A stretch of DNA of 64,000 bases from UBA2784 sp964494625 (GCA_964494625.1 CAZBRT010000005.1:14621-78620); one strand, 5' to 3'; positions 23,716 to 32,610 are shown, counted from the first letter of the stretch. Numbers and translations: made by a program. Notes: generated by a model not told the origin, from the sequence alone.

Positions 23716-24093
23716 TTAGTCCGCTTTAGCGACGAGCACAGATCGGATTTTGTCGAGGAAGAAGTCACTACCAAGGATCAGTGACAGCTCACCTTCAACG
23801 CCCTGAGTTTCTCCTATTGTTTCTGGAAGTTTGAGTTCCGGGAGCGCACGGCACAACCAAATTGCCCTGCCGTCGCCTCCAACTTTTGAAACGTCTATCT
23901 CATAGATACCCCTATCGCTTTTGACGTGAAACACAAGATCGCGAAATGAGAAGCGAAGTACGAAAGTCCGGAACAGCTCAGCGTATTTGTTCACATCGAC
24001 AATTTTCGCTTCGGAACCAAATTGTTGCTCAACGAAGAGCAGCAATCGTTCCAGGTCCTGAAACTTGTACGGGATCAAATCCGGCCCTGCCAT
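23716..24093 (-). CDS. Hypothetical protein in the inserted patch
   Basis: A 125-residue soluble protein without signal or membrane segment (MAGPDLIPYKFQDLERLLLF... to ...KIRSVLVAKAD). It alternates helical (RLLLFVEQQFG) and strand-like parts (RDLVFHVKSDRGIYEIDV). I do not recognise a family; size and style resemble small immunity-type or accessory proteins, but nothing proves this. It lies 15 bases after the TPR gene's stop on the same strand with an AAAGAG ribosome site, so the two form an operon. GC content is visibly lower than in the core genes around it. Confidence 0.65.
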   Translation of the reverse strand: MAGPDLIPYKFQDLERLLLFVEQQFGSEAKIVDVNKYAELFRTFVLRFSFRDLVFHVKSDRGIYEIDVSKVGGDGRAIWLCRALPELKLPETIGETQGVEGELSLILGSDFFLDKIRSVLVAKAD

Positions 24094-24108
24094 TTGCTCT
24101 TTGCCGCC

Positions 24109-25062
24109 CTACGGTGTCAGGCCCATCTGGGCATACTCATCGACAATGCCAGGATTGAGCGCCGTCGCACGTTCAATTTCAGTCTGGCCCTCTTGCGCAT
24201 GCCCGAGTCTCAAAAGCGCAATGCCTCGGCCAAAGTGGTCGAATGCGCCTGCGTCTTGAGTCCTGATCGCGCCATTGAAGTCTTCAAGCGACTCTTGCCA
24301 ACGCTCCAACCTCAAATAGGCAGCCGCACGGTGGCGCAAGGCTTCCTCTTCGCCGGGCGCCAATCTGAGAGCTTCAGTAAAGTCGGAGATCGCCTCTGAA
24401 TCGTTTCTCAAGACAAGATGCACCGCTCCCCGATTGAGGAAGCTGCGGTGATCTTGAGGCTCAATGCGGATCGCCTCAGCGTAGTCCGCAATTGCAAGAT
24501 CATGACGCTCCATCGAAAAATGAACGTTGCCTCGAGCGCCATAGGCTCTGGCGTCATCCGGCTTAAGTCGAATCGTCTCGTCAAGGTCGGCCAAGGCAAG
24601 CTCGAAATTGTTCTGCATGTAGTAGGCAACTCCCCGGCTGTAGCGGGGGCTGAAATATGATGGATCGAGCGCAATTGCTGTAGTGAACTCGGTGATCGCG
24701 CGATCAAGCTTGCCCTGCTGAGCATAGACAAGGCCCCGATTGATGATGGCACCTGCTGCGCGAGGATTAAGACGCACTACCTCGTTGTAGTCTGCCAATG
24801 CATCATCGAAGTCGCCTAGAGCGTAGTAGGCATTGCCCCGATTGAAGCGGGCATCTTGGAGCGTGTGCCAGTTCGGTGTTGCTGTCTCGATGACAGTGGT
24901 GCAGGCGGAAATCGCTCGGGATGGTTCGATTTCGCCGCTGACATCCCTGCAAACACCAAGCAGATCATCCAGTGACGGTGACGTTTGCGCGTTGGCACAT
25001 GGAAGGGCAAAGAGAGCGGCTGTCAGCACACCGATTATGCGACTGGCTGATCTACTAGTCAT
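24109..25062 (-). CDS. Secreted tetratricopeptide-repeat protein
   Basis: A 317-residue protein with a signal peptide (IIGVLTAALFALPCANAQ) followed by a short Cys-containing segment (LGVCRDVSG...ISACTTVIE). At least six TPR units of 34 residues then run to the C-terminus (for example ARFNRGNAYYALGDFDDALA and INRGLVYAQQGKLDRAITEF). TPRs form a superhelix that binds peptides or partner proteins; here the location is probably periplasmic. ATG 25062 is chosen because it fits the signal peptide; 15 further upstream codons are open. It is the first gene of a two-gene operon that makes up the inserted segment. Confidence 0.8.
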   Translation of the reverse strand: MTSRSASRIIGVLTAALFALPCANAQTSPSLDDLLGVCRDVSGEIEPSRAISACTTVIETATPNWHTLQDARFNRGNAYYALGDFDDALADYNEVVRLNPRAAGAIINRGLVYAQQGKLDRAITEFTTAIALDPSYFSPRYSRGVAYYMQNNFELALADLDETIRLKPDDARAYGARGNVHFSMERHDLAIADYAEAIRIEPQDHRSFLNRGAVHLVLRNDSEAISDFTEALRLAPGEEEALRHRAAAYLRLERWQESLEDFNGAIRTQDAGAFDHFGRGIALLRLGHAQEGQTEIERATALNPGIVDEYAQMGLTP

Positions 25063-25174
25063 GGCGGTCGCGTTCCAAGGATTGGCCCCAGTTCGACAAC
25101 AATACACCTAGCGCAAGGCAATGTTGAGCCCGAGATCATCATTGCCGGGGTGATGTAGGCCGCCTCAAAATGCC

Positions 25175-25600
25175 CTACAACAACCCCAAACTCGCCAGTT
25201 CTGCTCGCAACGCTTCGGGCAAATTGCGGTCAGAGCCCTTCAGATCAGGCGGCGCGTCCTTGGCCGAAAGATAGCGCCATCCCTGGAACGGCCGGTGCGG
25301 GCGGCCCGCAACCGGGATGACCTTGGGCGCCATCACGATGGCGCACGCGGGAACGCCCTGCTTCACCGAGGGGCGCAACGCGATGATGGGCTGCCGCGCG
25401 GCGATCACACCCTTGATGACCCAATAGAGCGAACCGCCGTCGAGAATGTCGCTGTCGCGCTTGGGCGTCTGGCGGGTCAAGTGGATGATCTCCGGCTTCT
25501 TGCCTTTGGCGCGCGCGGCTTTGGCCTTTTCCTTCACCCAGGCATTAAGGTCGGCAAGGCTCTCTGCGCCGACACAGAGTTTGAGCAGATGAAGCGTCAT
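25175..25600 (-). CDS. DUF1489 family protein
   Basis: A 141-residue alphaproteobacterial protein of unknown function, recognised from MTLHLLKLCVGAESLADL, IIHLTRQTPKRDSDILDGGSLYWVIKG and RPHRPFQGWRYLSAKDAPPDL. The ATG overlaps the stop of the biotin-carboxylase subunit gene upstream (ATGA), coupling them. The last 30 codons exist in a second copy at 23530-23620. Unusual codons in this gene's present end (CGA, TTG, GCA) suggest that its 3' end was replaced by incoming DNA while keeping the protein sequence. Confidence 0.88.
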   Translation of the reverse strand: MTLHLLKLCVGAESLADLNAWVKEKAKAARAKGKKPEIIHLTRQTPKRDSDILDGGSLYWVIKGVIAARQPIIALRPSVKQGVPACAIVMAPKVIPVAGRPHRPFQGWRYLSAKDAPPDLKGSDRNLPEALRAELASLGLL

Positions 25601-27588
25601 GCCGCTTCCAGCCGCACCAGCAACGCGCCTTCCGTTACCTGAGCACCCACAGCGGCCAGCACTTCGGCAATCACGCCATCGGCTGGCGCGGTCAGCGTGT
25701 GCTCCATTTTCATGGCTTCAAGCGTCACCAGTGGCATGCCGCGCGAAACCTTCGCGCCCTTTTCCGCCATCACCTGAATGATCTTGCCGGGCATGGGCGC
25801 AAGAATGCGGTCGGCGCCCGTGCTGCCAGTGTCATCCATGGAGAGCGCGTCGGGCAGCACGAAATGAAACGCCGCGCCGCTTTGCATGACGACGATGTCG
25901 TGGCCGATGCGCGTGGCCGCCGCTTTCAGGCGCACGCCACCCAGCACGGCGGCAATCGTGCCGTCGCTTGTGATGTCAGCTGACACGTCCACTTCCCGCC
26001 CGGCTGCGGCGGCGCGCATGACGCCTTTTGCGCGCGTGATGATGACCGGCAGCGCCTTGCCCGCATGTTCGAGCGCCAATGTTTCAGTCGAGATACCGCC
26101 GACGCGAAACCCGTCGGCGATATCCCACGGCGAGGTGCCGCGCGGCGTGGCCGCCTGCCGCTCGTGAACGACAAAAAGCGCGGCCAGAATGGCGGCGTCG
26201 GCAGGCAGAGCAGGTTCCGGTGGCATAAGGGCTGCAAGGTTGCGGTCGATGAAACCCGTATCGACATCGCCCGCGGCAAAGTCGCGATGATGCAGGGCCG
26301 CGTCAATGAAGGCCGCATTGGTACGCACGCCGGCAATCTCGACCTGACGCATCGCGCGCGACAGGCGGGCGAGCGCACGTGCCCGCGTTTCGCCCCAGGC
26401 AATGACCTTGGCGATCATCGGGTCATAGAACATCGAGACGGCATCGCCCTCGCGCACGCCGCCGTCGATCCGCACATGCGCCATGTTTTCCGGCAGGCGC
26501 AGCCGGTGCAATGTACCGATGGAGGGCAGGAAGCCCTTCACCGGGTCCTCCGCATAAAGCCGCGCCTCGATCGCATGGCCCTTCTTCGTGATGGCGTCCT
26601 GTGAAAGCGGCAGCTTCTCTCCCGCCGCCACGCGCAACTGCCATTCGACCAGATCAAGCCCGGTGATCATCTCGGTTACGGGATGCTCAACCTGCAGCCG
26701 CGTATTCATTTCCATGAACCAGAAGCGGTCCGGCTTCAGGCCGTCGGACGCATCGGCAATGAACTCGACCGTTCCCGCACCCTGATAGGCAATGGCCGCT
26801 GCCGCCTTCACGGCAGCGGCGCCCATCAGGGAACGCATGGCTTCCGGCATGCCGGGCGCGGGCGCCTCCTCCAGCACTTTCTGGTGGCGGCGCTGCACCG
26901 AACAATCGCGCTCGAAAAGATGGATCGCATTGCCGTGGCTGTCGGCAAAGACCTGGATTTCGATGTGTCGCGGGCGCGTGATGTATTTTTCGATCAGCAC
27001 ACGGTCATCGCCAAACGATGACGCGGCCTCGCGCTTGCAGGATTGCAGGGCAGCAGCAAATGCCTCCGGCGCATCCACACGGCGCATGCCCTTGCCGCCA
27101 CCGCCCGCCACCGCCTTGATGAGAACCGGATAGCCGATCTTCCCCGCTTCCCCCGCCAGAAAACCCGCATCCTGATTTTCGCCGTGATAGCCGGGCACGA
27201 CCGGCACGCCGGATTTCGCCATCAAGGCCTTGGCGGCGTCTTTCAGGCCCATGGCGCGGATCGCATCGGGCGGCGGCCCCACAAAGATGATCCCCGCCTT
27301 GGCACAGGCTTCGGCAAAGGCCGCGTTTTCGGAGAGAAAGCCATAGCCCGGATGGATCGCATCGGCGCCCATGTCCTTGGCTGCCTTGATGATCGCATCG
27401 CCGCGCAGATAGGACGCGCGCGCCTCTGCCCCGCCGATATGGACAGCGCGGTCCGCCATTCCGACATGAACCGCACCCGCATCCGCGTCTGAATAGACGG
27501 CAATTGTCGCAATACCCATGCGGCGCGCCGTGCGGATGACACGGCAGGCAATCTCTCCGCGATTGGCGATCAAGAGCGTGCGGAACAT
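25597..27588 (-). CDS. mccA: Methylcrotonyl-CoA carboxylase, biotin-containing alpha subunit
   Basis: A 663-residue subunit with biotin carboxylase (IANRGEIACRVIRTARRMG, HPGYGFLSENAAFAEAC, ATP-grasp loop AVAGGGGKGMRRV, EMNTRLQVEHPVTEMITG, ERDCSVQRRHQKVLEEAPAP) and a C-terminal biotinyl domain with the modified Lys in LEAMKMEHT. Acetyl/propionyl/methylcrotonyl carboxylases look alike. Assignment to MCC rests on the neighbours: methylglutaconyl-CoA hydratase, the MCC-type beta subunit and isovaleryl-CoA dehydrogenase, together with a distinct pccA at 39.9 kb. Its start touches the hydratase stop (TGATG) and its stop overlaps the DUF1489 start. Confidence 0.92.
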   Translation of the reverse strand: MFRTLLIANRGEIACRVIRTARRMGIATIAVYSDADAGAVHVGMADRAVHIGGAEARASYLRGDAIIKAAKDMGADAIHPGYGFLSENAAFAEACAKAGIIFVGPPPDAIRAMGLKDAAKALMAKSGVPVVPGYHGENQDAGFLAGEAGKIGYPVLIKAVAGGGGKGMRRVDAPEAFAAALQSCKREAASSFGDDRVLIEKYITRPRHIEIQVFADSHGNAIHLFERDCSVQRRHQKVLEEAPAPGMPEAMRSLMGAAAVKAAAAIAYQGAGTVEFIADASDGLKPDRFWFMEMNTRLQVEHPVTEMITGLDLVEWQLRVAAGEKLPLSQDAITKKGHAIEARLYAEDPVKGFLPSIGTLHRLRLPENMAHVRIDGGVREGDAVSMFYDPMIAKVIAWGETRARALARLSRAMRQVEIAGVRTNAAFIDAALHHRDFAAGDVDTGFIDRNLAALMPPEPALPADAAILAALFVVHERQAATPRGTSPWDIADGFRVGGISTETLALEHAGKALPVIITRAKGVMRAAAAGREVDVSADITSDGTIAAVLGGVRLKAAATRIGHDIVVMQSGAAFHFVLPDALSMDDTGSTGADRILAPMPGKIIQVMAEKGAKVSRGMPLVTLEAMKMEHTLTAPADGVIAEVLAAVGAQVTEGALLVRLEAA

Positions 27589-28397
27589 CAGCCCTTTGCC
27601 CAGGATGGCTTGCGCTTTTCAAGGAAGGCGGAAAGCCCCTCCTTCGCTTCGTCGCTGGCGCGCCGCTCGGCGATCAGACGCGATGTTTCATCGCGCACGT
27701 CAGCAATCGGCTGTGACGTCACAAGATCGATCAGCTTTTTGGCTTCGTGGATCGCCTCGGGCGCGCCATCAAGGATGGCCGCCACGATCTTCTCCGAAAG
27801 GTCCGCCATGGCCTGACGATCCGGCGCCACTGCATGGACAAGGCCCAGCCGGAAGGCCTCATCGGCGCCAAAGCGCTCACCCGTCAGGAAATAGCGGCGG
27901 GCCGCACGCGTGCCGATAGCCTCGATCACATAGGGCGAGATGACTGCGGGGATGAGCCCCAGCCGGACCTCGGAAAGACCGAACACCGCATCGCGTGTTG
28001 CCAATGCGATGTCGCATGCCGCGACCAGCCCCATGCCGCCGGCAACGGCAGGCCCGTGAACCAGCGCGATGGTCGGTTGCGGCAGCGCGCGCAACTTCGC
28101 CAGCATCTTGGCAAGGTCGCCTGCATCCGCCCGGTTCTCTTTGGGCGTCCAGTCGGCGGCGGCGCGCATCCACGCAAGATCAGCGCCTGCCGAAAAGCTT
28201 TTCCCCGCACCCGCGATCAGCACCACGCGGACACCCTCGGCCACCCGCAGATCCTCAAAAATGTCCGACAGCATGTCGATGACATCGGGATTGAAAGCGT
28301 TGTGCACTTCGGGCCGGTTCAGCGTGACAACGGCAACGCTGTCGCGCGTCGTCTCGAAGTGAACCAGCGGTTCGGCGGCAGTTGATGCATCACTCAT
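27588..28397 (-). CDS. liuC: Enoyl-CoA hydratase, probably methylglutaconyl-CoA hydratase
   Basis: A 269-residue crotonase. The oxyanion-hole segments are KSFSAGADLAWM and GPAVAGGMGLVAACDIALA, and the catalytic region is FGLSEVRLGLIPAVISPYVIEAIG. The LGLIPAVISPYV.EAIG.RAARRYFLTGERF string is typical of LiuC-type hydratases that act after methylcrotonyl-CoA carboxylase in leucine breakdown. It sits between the two MCC subunit genes and overlaps mccA by one base, supporting this role. Confidence 0.88.
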   Translation of the reverse strand: MSDASTAAEPLVHFETTRDSVAVVTLNRPEVHNAFNPDVIDMLSDIFEDLRVAEGVRVVLIAGAGKSFSAGADLAWMRAAADWTPKENRADAGDLAKMLAKLRALPQPTIALVHGPAVAGGMGLVAACDIALATRDAVFGLSEVRLGLIPAVISPYVIEAIGTRAARRYFLTGERFGADEAFRLGLVHAVAPDRQAMADLSEKIVAAILDGAPEAIHEAKKLIDLVTSQPIADVRDETSRLIAERRASDEAKEGLSAFLEKRKPSWAKG

Positions 28398-28410
28398 GGT
28401 TGGCTCTTTC

Positions 28411-28728
28411 TCAGCGCTTCAGAACCACGCGCTTGACGGCAAAGAAAACGGCAATGACACAGACATAGCCCACGAACAGCAGACCCAGATAGCGCCAATA
28501 GGAAGGCTCCAGAAGTTCGGGCAGGCGGAAGGCGGCATTGCGCGCAAGCACGGGCAGAAGCGTGTCAATCACCACATGCACGATCACGGCACCCGCGGCG
28601 ATGTAAAGAAGCCGCCGCCACGAGGGCATCAGGAAAGCGGCAACAGCGGCGATGATGAGCCCCTGCATCTTGTTGATGCTGGCAAAGCCGGTCTGCAGGA
28701 AATCAAGAATCTCGTTCACCAACTCCAT
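28411..28728 (-). CDS. Small inner-membrane protein
   Basis: A 105-residue protein with three likely membrane helices (MQGLIIAAVAAFLM; LLYIAAGAVIVHVVIDTLLPVL; YLGLLFVGYVCVIAVFFAVK) and a basic C-terminus. No family recognised. ATG 28728 has a GGGGGATT ribosome site. It is embedded in the leucine-degradation operon between mccB and liuC with short spacers, so it is co-transcribed, yet no link to leucine breakdown is apparent. Confidence 0.7.
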   Translation of the reverse strand: MELVNEILDFLQTGFASINKMQGLIIAAVAAFLMPSWRRLLYIAAGAVIVHVVIDTLLPVLARNAAFRLPELLEPSYWRYLGLLFVGYVCVIAVFFAVKRVVLKR

Positions 28729-28752
28729 GGCAATCCCCCGTTGCATCCATGT

Positions 28753-30360
28753 TCACATGCGGAAGACGCCGAACTGCGTCTTCTCGATGGGCGCATTCAG
28801 CGTTGCAGAAAAGGCAAGCCCCAGAACGCGCCGCGTGTCGTGCGGGCGGATGATACCATCATCCCAAAGCCGCGCAGTCGCGAAATAGGGGCTGCCCTCC
28901 TCTTCGTAGCGCGCGCGCACCGGCGCCCTGAAGGCTTCTTCGTCGGCAGCACTCCAGCTCTCGCCGCGCTGTTCCATGCCCTCGCGCTTGACGGTCGCCA
29001 GCACGCTTGCCGCCTGTTCGCCGCCCATCACTGAAATGCGGGCATTGGGCCACGAGAACATGAAGCGCGGCGAATAGGCCCGGCCGCACATGCCGTAATT
29101 GCCCGCGCCGAACGATCCGCCGATGATGAGCGTGATCTTGGGAACCCGCGCGCACGCAACCGCCGTCACCATCTTGGCGCCGTCTTTGGCAATGCCGCCG
29201 GTCTCGTATTTGCGCCCGACCATGAAGCCCGAGATGTTCTGCAGGAAAAGAAGCGGAATGCCGCGTTGCGCGCAAAGCTCGATGAAGTGGGCTGCCTTGA
29301 GCGCCGATTCCGAGAACAGGATGCCGTTATTGGCCACGATGCCGACCGGCATGCCGTAAAGATGCGCAAAGCCCGTGACGATGGTTGTACCATAGAGCTT
29401 CTTGAATTCGTCAAACTCGCTGTCGTCGACAATCCGCGCGATCACTTCGCGCACGTCATATTGCGCTGAAAGCGTCGGCGGAATGATGCCGGAAAGCTCG
29501 GCGGGATCGAAGATGGGCCTGATCGGCGCGCGCATCACCACGCTTTCGGGTTTGCGGCGGTTGAGATTGCGCACGATGCGGCGCGCGATGGCCAGCGCCT
29601 GTGCGTCATTCGCCGCCATGTGATCGGTGACGCCGCTCACGCGCGAGTGCACATCGGCGCCGCCAAGATCTTCGGCCGTCACCACTTCGCCGGTCGCCGC
29701 CTTCACCAATGGCGGGCCGCCGAGAAAGATCGTGCCCTGATTGCGCACGATTACCGTCTCGTCCGACATCGCGGGCACATAGGCGCCGCCCGCCGTGCAG
29801 GAACCCATGACGACCGCAATCTGGGGAATGCCGGCTGACGACATTGTGGCCTGATTGAAGAAGATGCGGCCGAAATGTTCGCGGTCGGGAAATATCTCCG
29901 CCTGATTGGGCAGGTTTGCGCCGCCTGAATCGACCAGATAGATGCACGGCAGATTGTTCTCACGCGCGATTTCCTGCGCCCGCAAATGCTTCTTGACGGT
30001 CACGGGGTAATAGGTGCCGCCCTTGATCGTGGCGTCATTGCACACGATCACGCATTCCTGTCCCTCCACCCGGCCAATGCCGGTGATGATGGAGGCGCCG
30101 TGAATGTCGCCCTCATACATGCCATGGGCGGCAAGCGGCGAGAGTTCAAGGAACGGCGAACCGGGATCTATAAGCCCGCCCACCCGGTCGCGCGGCAGGA
30201 GCTTTCCGCGCGATACATGCCGCGCACGCGAACGCTCGTCACCGCCCAGGGCGGCGACAGCCAGTCGCGCCTCCAGCTCCGCCTCGAGCGCGGCGGAGTT
30301 CTCGGCATTGCGCCGGAAGGCATCGGACTGGGGGGCAATGGCAGATGTCAGCCGGGGCAT
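28753..30360 (-). CDS. mccB: Methylcrotonyl-CoA carboxylase, carboxyltransferase beta subunit
   Basis: A 535-residue carboxyltransferase with two crotonase-like domains: SRGKLLPRDRV, NDATIKGGTYYPVTVKKHLRAQ, LVDSGGANLPNQ.E.FPDREHFGRIF and MGSCTAGGAYVPAMSDE in the first, then FLQNISGFMVGRKYE..GIAKDGAKMV, FGAGNYGMCGRAYSPRF and WPNARISVMGGEQAASVL in the second. The SGGANLPNQ and NISGFMVG forms are characteristic of MCC rather than PCC beta subunits. It carries carboxybiotin CO2 to 3-methylcrotonyl-CoA with MccA. It is the first gene of the minus-strand run mccB - small membrane protein - liuC - mccA - DUF1489. Confidence 0.95.
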   Translation of the reverse strand: MPRLTSAIAPQSDAFRRNAENSAALEAELEARLAVAALGGDERSRARHVSRGKLLPRDRVGGLIDPGSPFLELSPLAAHGMYEGDIHGASIITGIGRVEGQECVIVCNDATIKGGTYYPVTVKKHLRAQEIARENNLPCIYLVDSGGANLPNQAEIFPDREHFGRIFFNQATMSSAGIPQIAVVMGSCTAGGAYVPAMSDETVIVRNQGTIFLGGPPLVKAATGEVVTAEDLGGADVHSRVSGVTDHMAANDAQALAIARRIVRNLNRRKPESVVMRAPIRPIFDPAELSGIIPPTLSAQYDVREVIARIVDDSEFDEFKKLYGTTIVTGFAHLYGMPVGIVANNGILFSESALKAAHFIELCAQRGIPLLFLQNISGFMVGRKYETGGIAKDGAKMVTAVACARVPKITLIIGGSFGAGNYGMCGRAYSPRFMFSWPNARISVMGGEQAASVLATVKREGMEQRGESWSAADEEAFRAPVRARYEEEGSPYFATARLWDDGIIRPHDTRRVLGLAFSATLNAPIEKTQFGVFRM

Positions 30361-30363
30361 CAG

Positions 30364-30406
30364 TCAGATTGGGGTCAGATTGGGGTCAGCTTGAGGTCAG
30401 CATTGG
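30364..30406. repeat. 11-bp tandem repeat just upstream of mccB
   Basis: Four head-to-tail units of about 11 bases: TCAGATTGGGG twice, TCAGCTTGAGG, TCAGCATTGG. They begin three bases before the mccB start codon on the opposite strand, so they occupy its leader, and could influence initiation or serve as a protein site. The remaining sequence to 30543 holds the divergent promoters and nothing else I recognise. Confidence 0.75.
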
Positions 30407-30543
30407 ATCATGTCGGAAACACAGTCAGGCCAAGGCTTTACTCTTGCCATCGACCAGCCCTTGGGATCGACTGAGGCAACCATGGGGCGTGGCCGGTTGC
30501 AACCGGAAAGCAGCCATGTGCAATCGGCTTTCGGGGGGAAGCA

Positions 30544-31419
30544 ATGGAAAATTGGCTGCACGATATCAGCTGGGCGGTAGCGTGGCGCTCTGAAGGGCTC
30601 ACCGCATTCTTCAATGTGGTCACCGAACTCGGTTACACGACATTTTTCATGCTGTTCCTGCCGCTCGGCTATTGGCTGTGGGACAAGGCCCTGTTCACGC
30701 GGCTGGCCGTCATCATCATGGTGACAGCCGTGCTCAACGCGTTTCTCAAGGACCTGTTCCAGGACCCGCGGCCCGCCATCGAACTTGCCGTCGATCCGCG
30801 CACGACAGACAGTTTCGGCATGCCCTCCGGTCACGCCCAGGTCGCGGCCGCCATGTGGTTCTGGCTGGCGTGGGAGTTGAAGCGCAGCTGGGCATGGATC
30901 GCCGCAGCCTTGATTGTTGTGCTGGTCGGGCTCTCGCGCATCTATCTGGGCGTCCACGATGTGGAGGATGTGCTGAGCGGCACGGTTCTTGGCTTGGCCA
31001 CGCTGCCGGTTGCCGCCCTCCTCTTCTCGCGCCTGTTCGGCCCGTGGCATCAATTGCCGGGCATCGTCCAGATTTCCATTGTCCTGTCGGTCGTGCCCGT
31101 GCTCTTGGTCGTGTGGCCGCTGGAACGCGGGCCGCAGGGCACGGCAGCCATCGTCACCTTCATGGCCGGCTGGTGGGCGGGTGTGCTTTACGACCGCAGA
31201 CGCGTGGCCTTCAAACGCCACCCGAACTGGATCATTGCCCTTGTCGGCGCGGTGATCGGCGCAGGCCTGGTGGCGGCGGGATTGCCCACGGCGATCAAGG
31301 CAGCCACCGGCGCGGGCGTGCCCCTCTTCTGGGCGCAACTCGTGCTTTTGGGGTTCATCGGCCTCTTCATCACGCTGATCGCGCCGATAATCTTCCGCAA
31401 GCTCAGGATGGCAGGTTAA
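30544..31419 (+). CDS. PAP2-superfamily membrane phosphatase
   Basis: A 291-residue polytopic protein with about seven membrane helices. The phosphatase signature is complete: KDLFQDPRP (C1), PSGHAQ (C2, acid His) and SRIYLGVHDVEDVLSG (C3, nucleophile His). It probably dephosphorylates a lipid phosphate such as undecaprenyl or phosphatidate species at the membrane; the substrate is not determinable. A GGGGGGAAG ribosome site precedes ATG 30544. It is the only plus-strand gene inside the leucine cluster. Its TAA and the convergent thiolase's stop share the palindrome TTAA. Confidence 0.9.
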   Translation: MENWLHDISWAVAWRSEGLTAFFNVVTELGYTTFFMLFLPLGYWLWDKALFTRLAVIIMVTAVLNAFLKDLFQDPRPAIELAVDPRTTDSFGMPSGHAQVAAAMWFWLAWELKRSWAWIAAALIVVLVGLSRIYLGVHDVEDVLSGTVLGLATLPVAALLFSRLFGPWHQLPGIVQISIVLSVVPVLLVVWPLERGPQGTAAIVTFMAGWWAGVLYDRRRVAFKRHPNWIIALVGAVIGAGLVAAGLPTAIKAATGAGVPLFWAQLVLLGFIGLFITLIAPIIFRKLRMAG

Positions 31420-32594
31420 ACAAGCTCCACCGCCAGCGCGGTTGCTTCGCCGCCGCCGATGCAAAGGCTGGCAATGCCGCGTCTGCCGCCGCGTGCCTTT
31501 AGCGCGTGGAGCAACGTGACCACGATGCGCGCACCCGAAGCACCGATGGGATGGCCCAGCGCGCACGCGCCGCCATTCACGTTCACGTTTTCATGCGAGA
31601 GCGAAAGGTCGCGCAACGCGATCATCGCGACATTGGCAAAGGCCTCGTTGATCTCGAACAAATCAACGTCCGACAATTTCCAACCTGCTTTGTCGAGCAC
31701 CTTGCGGATTGCCCCGACCGGTGCGGTCGTGAACCAGCGCGGCTCTGCAGCGTGCGACGCCTGCGCAACGATGCGCGCAAGCGGCGCGAGACCCTTCGCG
31801 TTCGCCGCCGCCGCCGATGCCAGAACAAGCGCGGCCGCACCATCCGAAATCGATGAGGAGTTCGCCGCCGTCACTGTGCCGTCTTTGGCAAAGGCAGGTT
31901 TGAGCGTCGGGATTTTCGCGGCATCGGCTTTACGGGGTTGCTCGTCCTGCGCAACAAACTCGCCCGCTTTCTTGCCACCGGCGGGCACAGCGACGATTTC
32001 GGCTGCAAAGGCACCCGATGTGGTTGCGGCTTGCGCGCGGCTGAGTGACGCCATCGCATAGGCATCCTGCGCCTCGCGCGTGAACTGGTAATGCCGCGCG
32101 GCATCCTCGGCATAGGTTCCCATCAGGCGGCCCTCATAGGCGTCTTCAAGACCGTCAAGAAACATGTGGTCCTTGATCTCGCCATGGCCCAGGCGATAGC
32201 CGCCGCGCGCCTTGGGCAACAAATAAGGCGCATTCGACATGGATTCCATGCCGCCAGCGACCACAACACCTCCGTGACCAGCAGCGATGCGGTCCGCGCC
32301 GATCATGATCGCCTTCATGCCCGAGCCGCAGACTTTTGAAACCGTCGTGCACGGAACCGAATTTGCAAGCCCGCCATGGATTGCCGCCTGCCGCGCGGGC
32401 GCCTGCCCCACGCCCGCGGGCAGCACATTGCCCATATAGGCTTCTTCGATGGATGCCGCGCCGATACCGGACCGTTTCACCGCCTCGGCAATCGCCATCG
32501 CGCCCAATTGCGGCGCGCTGTGCGGCGACAGCTCGCCCTGAAACCCGCCCATCGGCGTGCGTGCGGCGGAGAGGATGTAGAGGGGGGATGTCAT
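31416..32594 (-). CDS. Acetyl-CoA C-acetyltransferase (thiolase)
   Basis: A 392-residue thiolase. The acyl-accepting Cys is in SKVCGSGMKAIMIG (near residue 90), and NEAFANVAMIALRDL, GHPIGASGAR (His) and LCIGGGEATA (second Cys) complete the active site. It condenses or cleaves acetoacetyl-CoA, the product of HMG-CoA lysis in leucine breakdown, so it fits the local pathway. HMG-CoA lyase and a succinyl-CoA transferase are not seen in the window. Start ATG 32594 is consistent with the family N-terminus (YILSAARTPMGGFQGEL). Confidence 0.93.
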   Translation of the reverse strand: MTSPLYILSAARTPMGGFQGELSPHSAPQLGAMAIAEAVKRSGIGAASIEEAYMGNVLPAGVGQAPARQAAIHGGLANSVPCTTVSKVCGSGMKAIMIGADRIAAGHGGVVVAGGMESMSNAPYLLPKARGGYRLGHGEIKDHMFLDGLEDAYEGRLMGTYAEDAARHYQFTREAQDAYAMASLSRAQAATTSGAFAAEIVAVPAGGKKAGEFVAQDEQPRKADAAKIPTLKPAFAKDGTVTAANSSSISDGAAALVLASAAAANAKGLAPLARIVAQASHAAEPRWFTTAPVGAIRKVLDKAGWKLSDVDLFEINEAFANVAMIALRDLSLSHENVNVNGGACALGHPIGASGARIVVTLLHALKARGGRRGIASLCIGGGEATALAVELV

Positions 32595-32610
32595 GACGAT
32601 ATGCCCGCTG

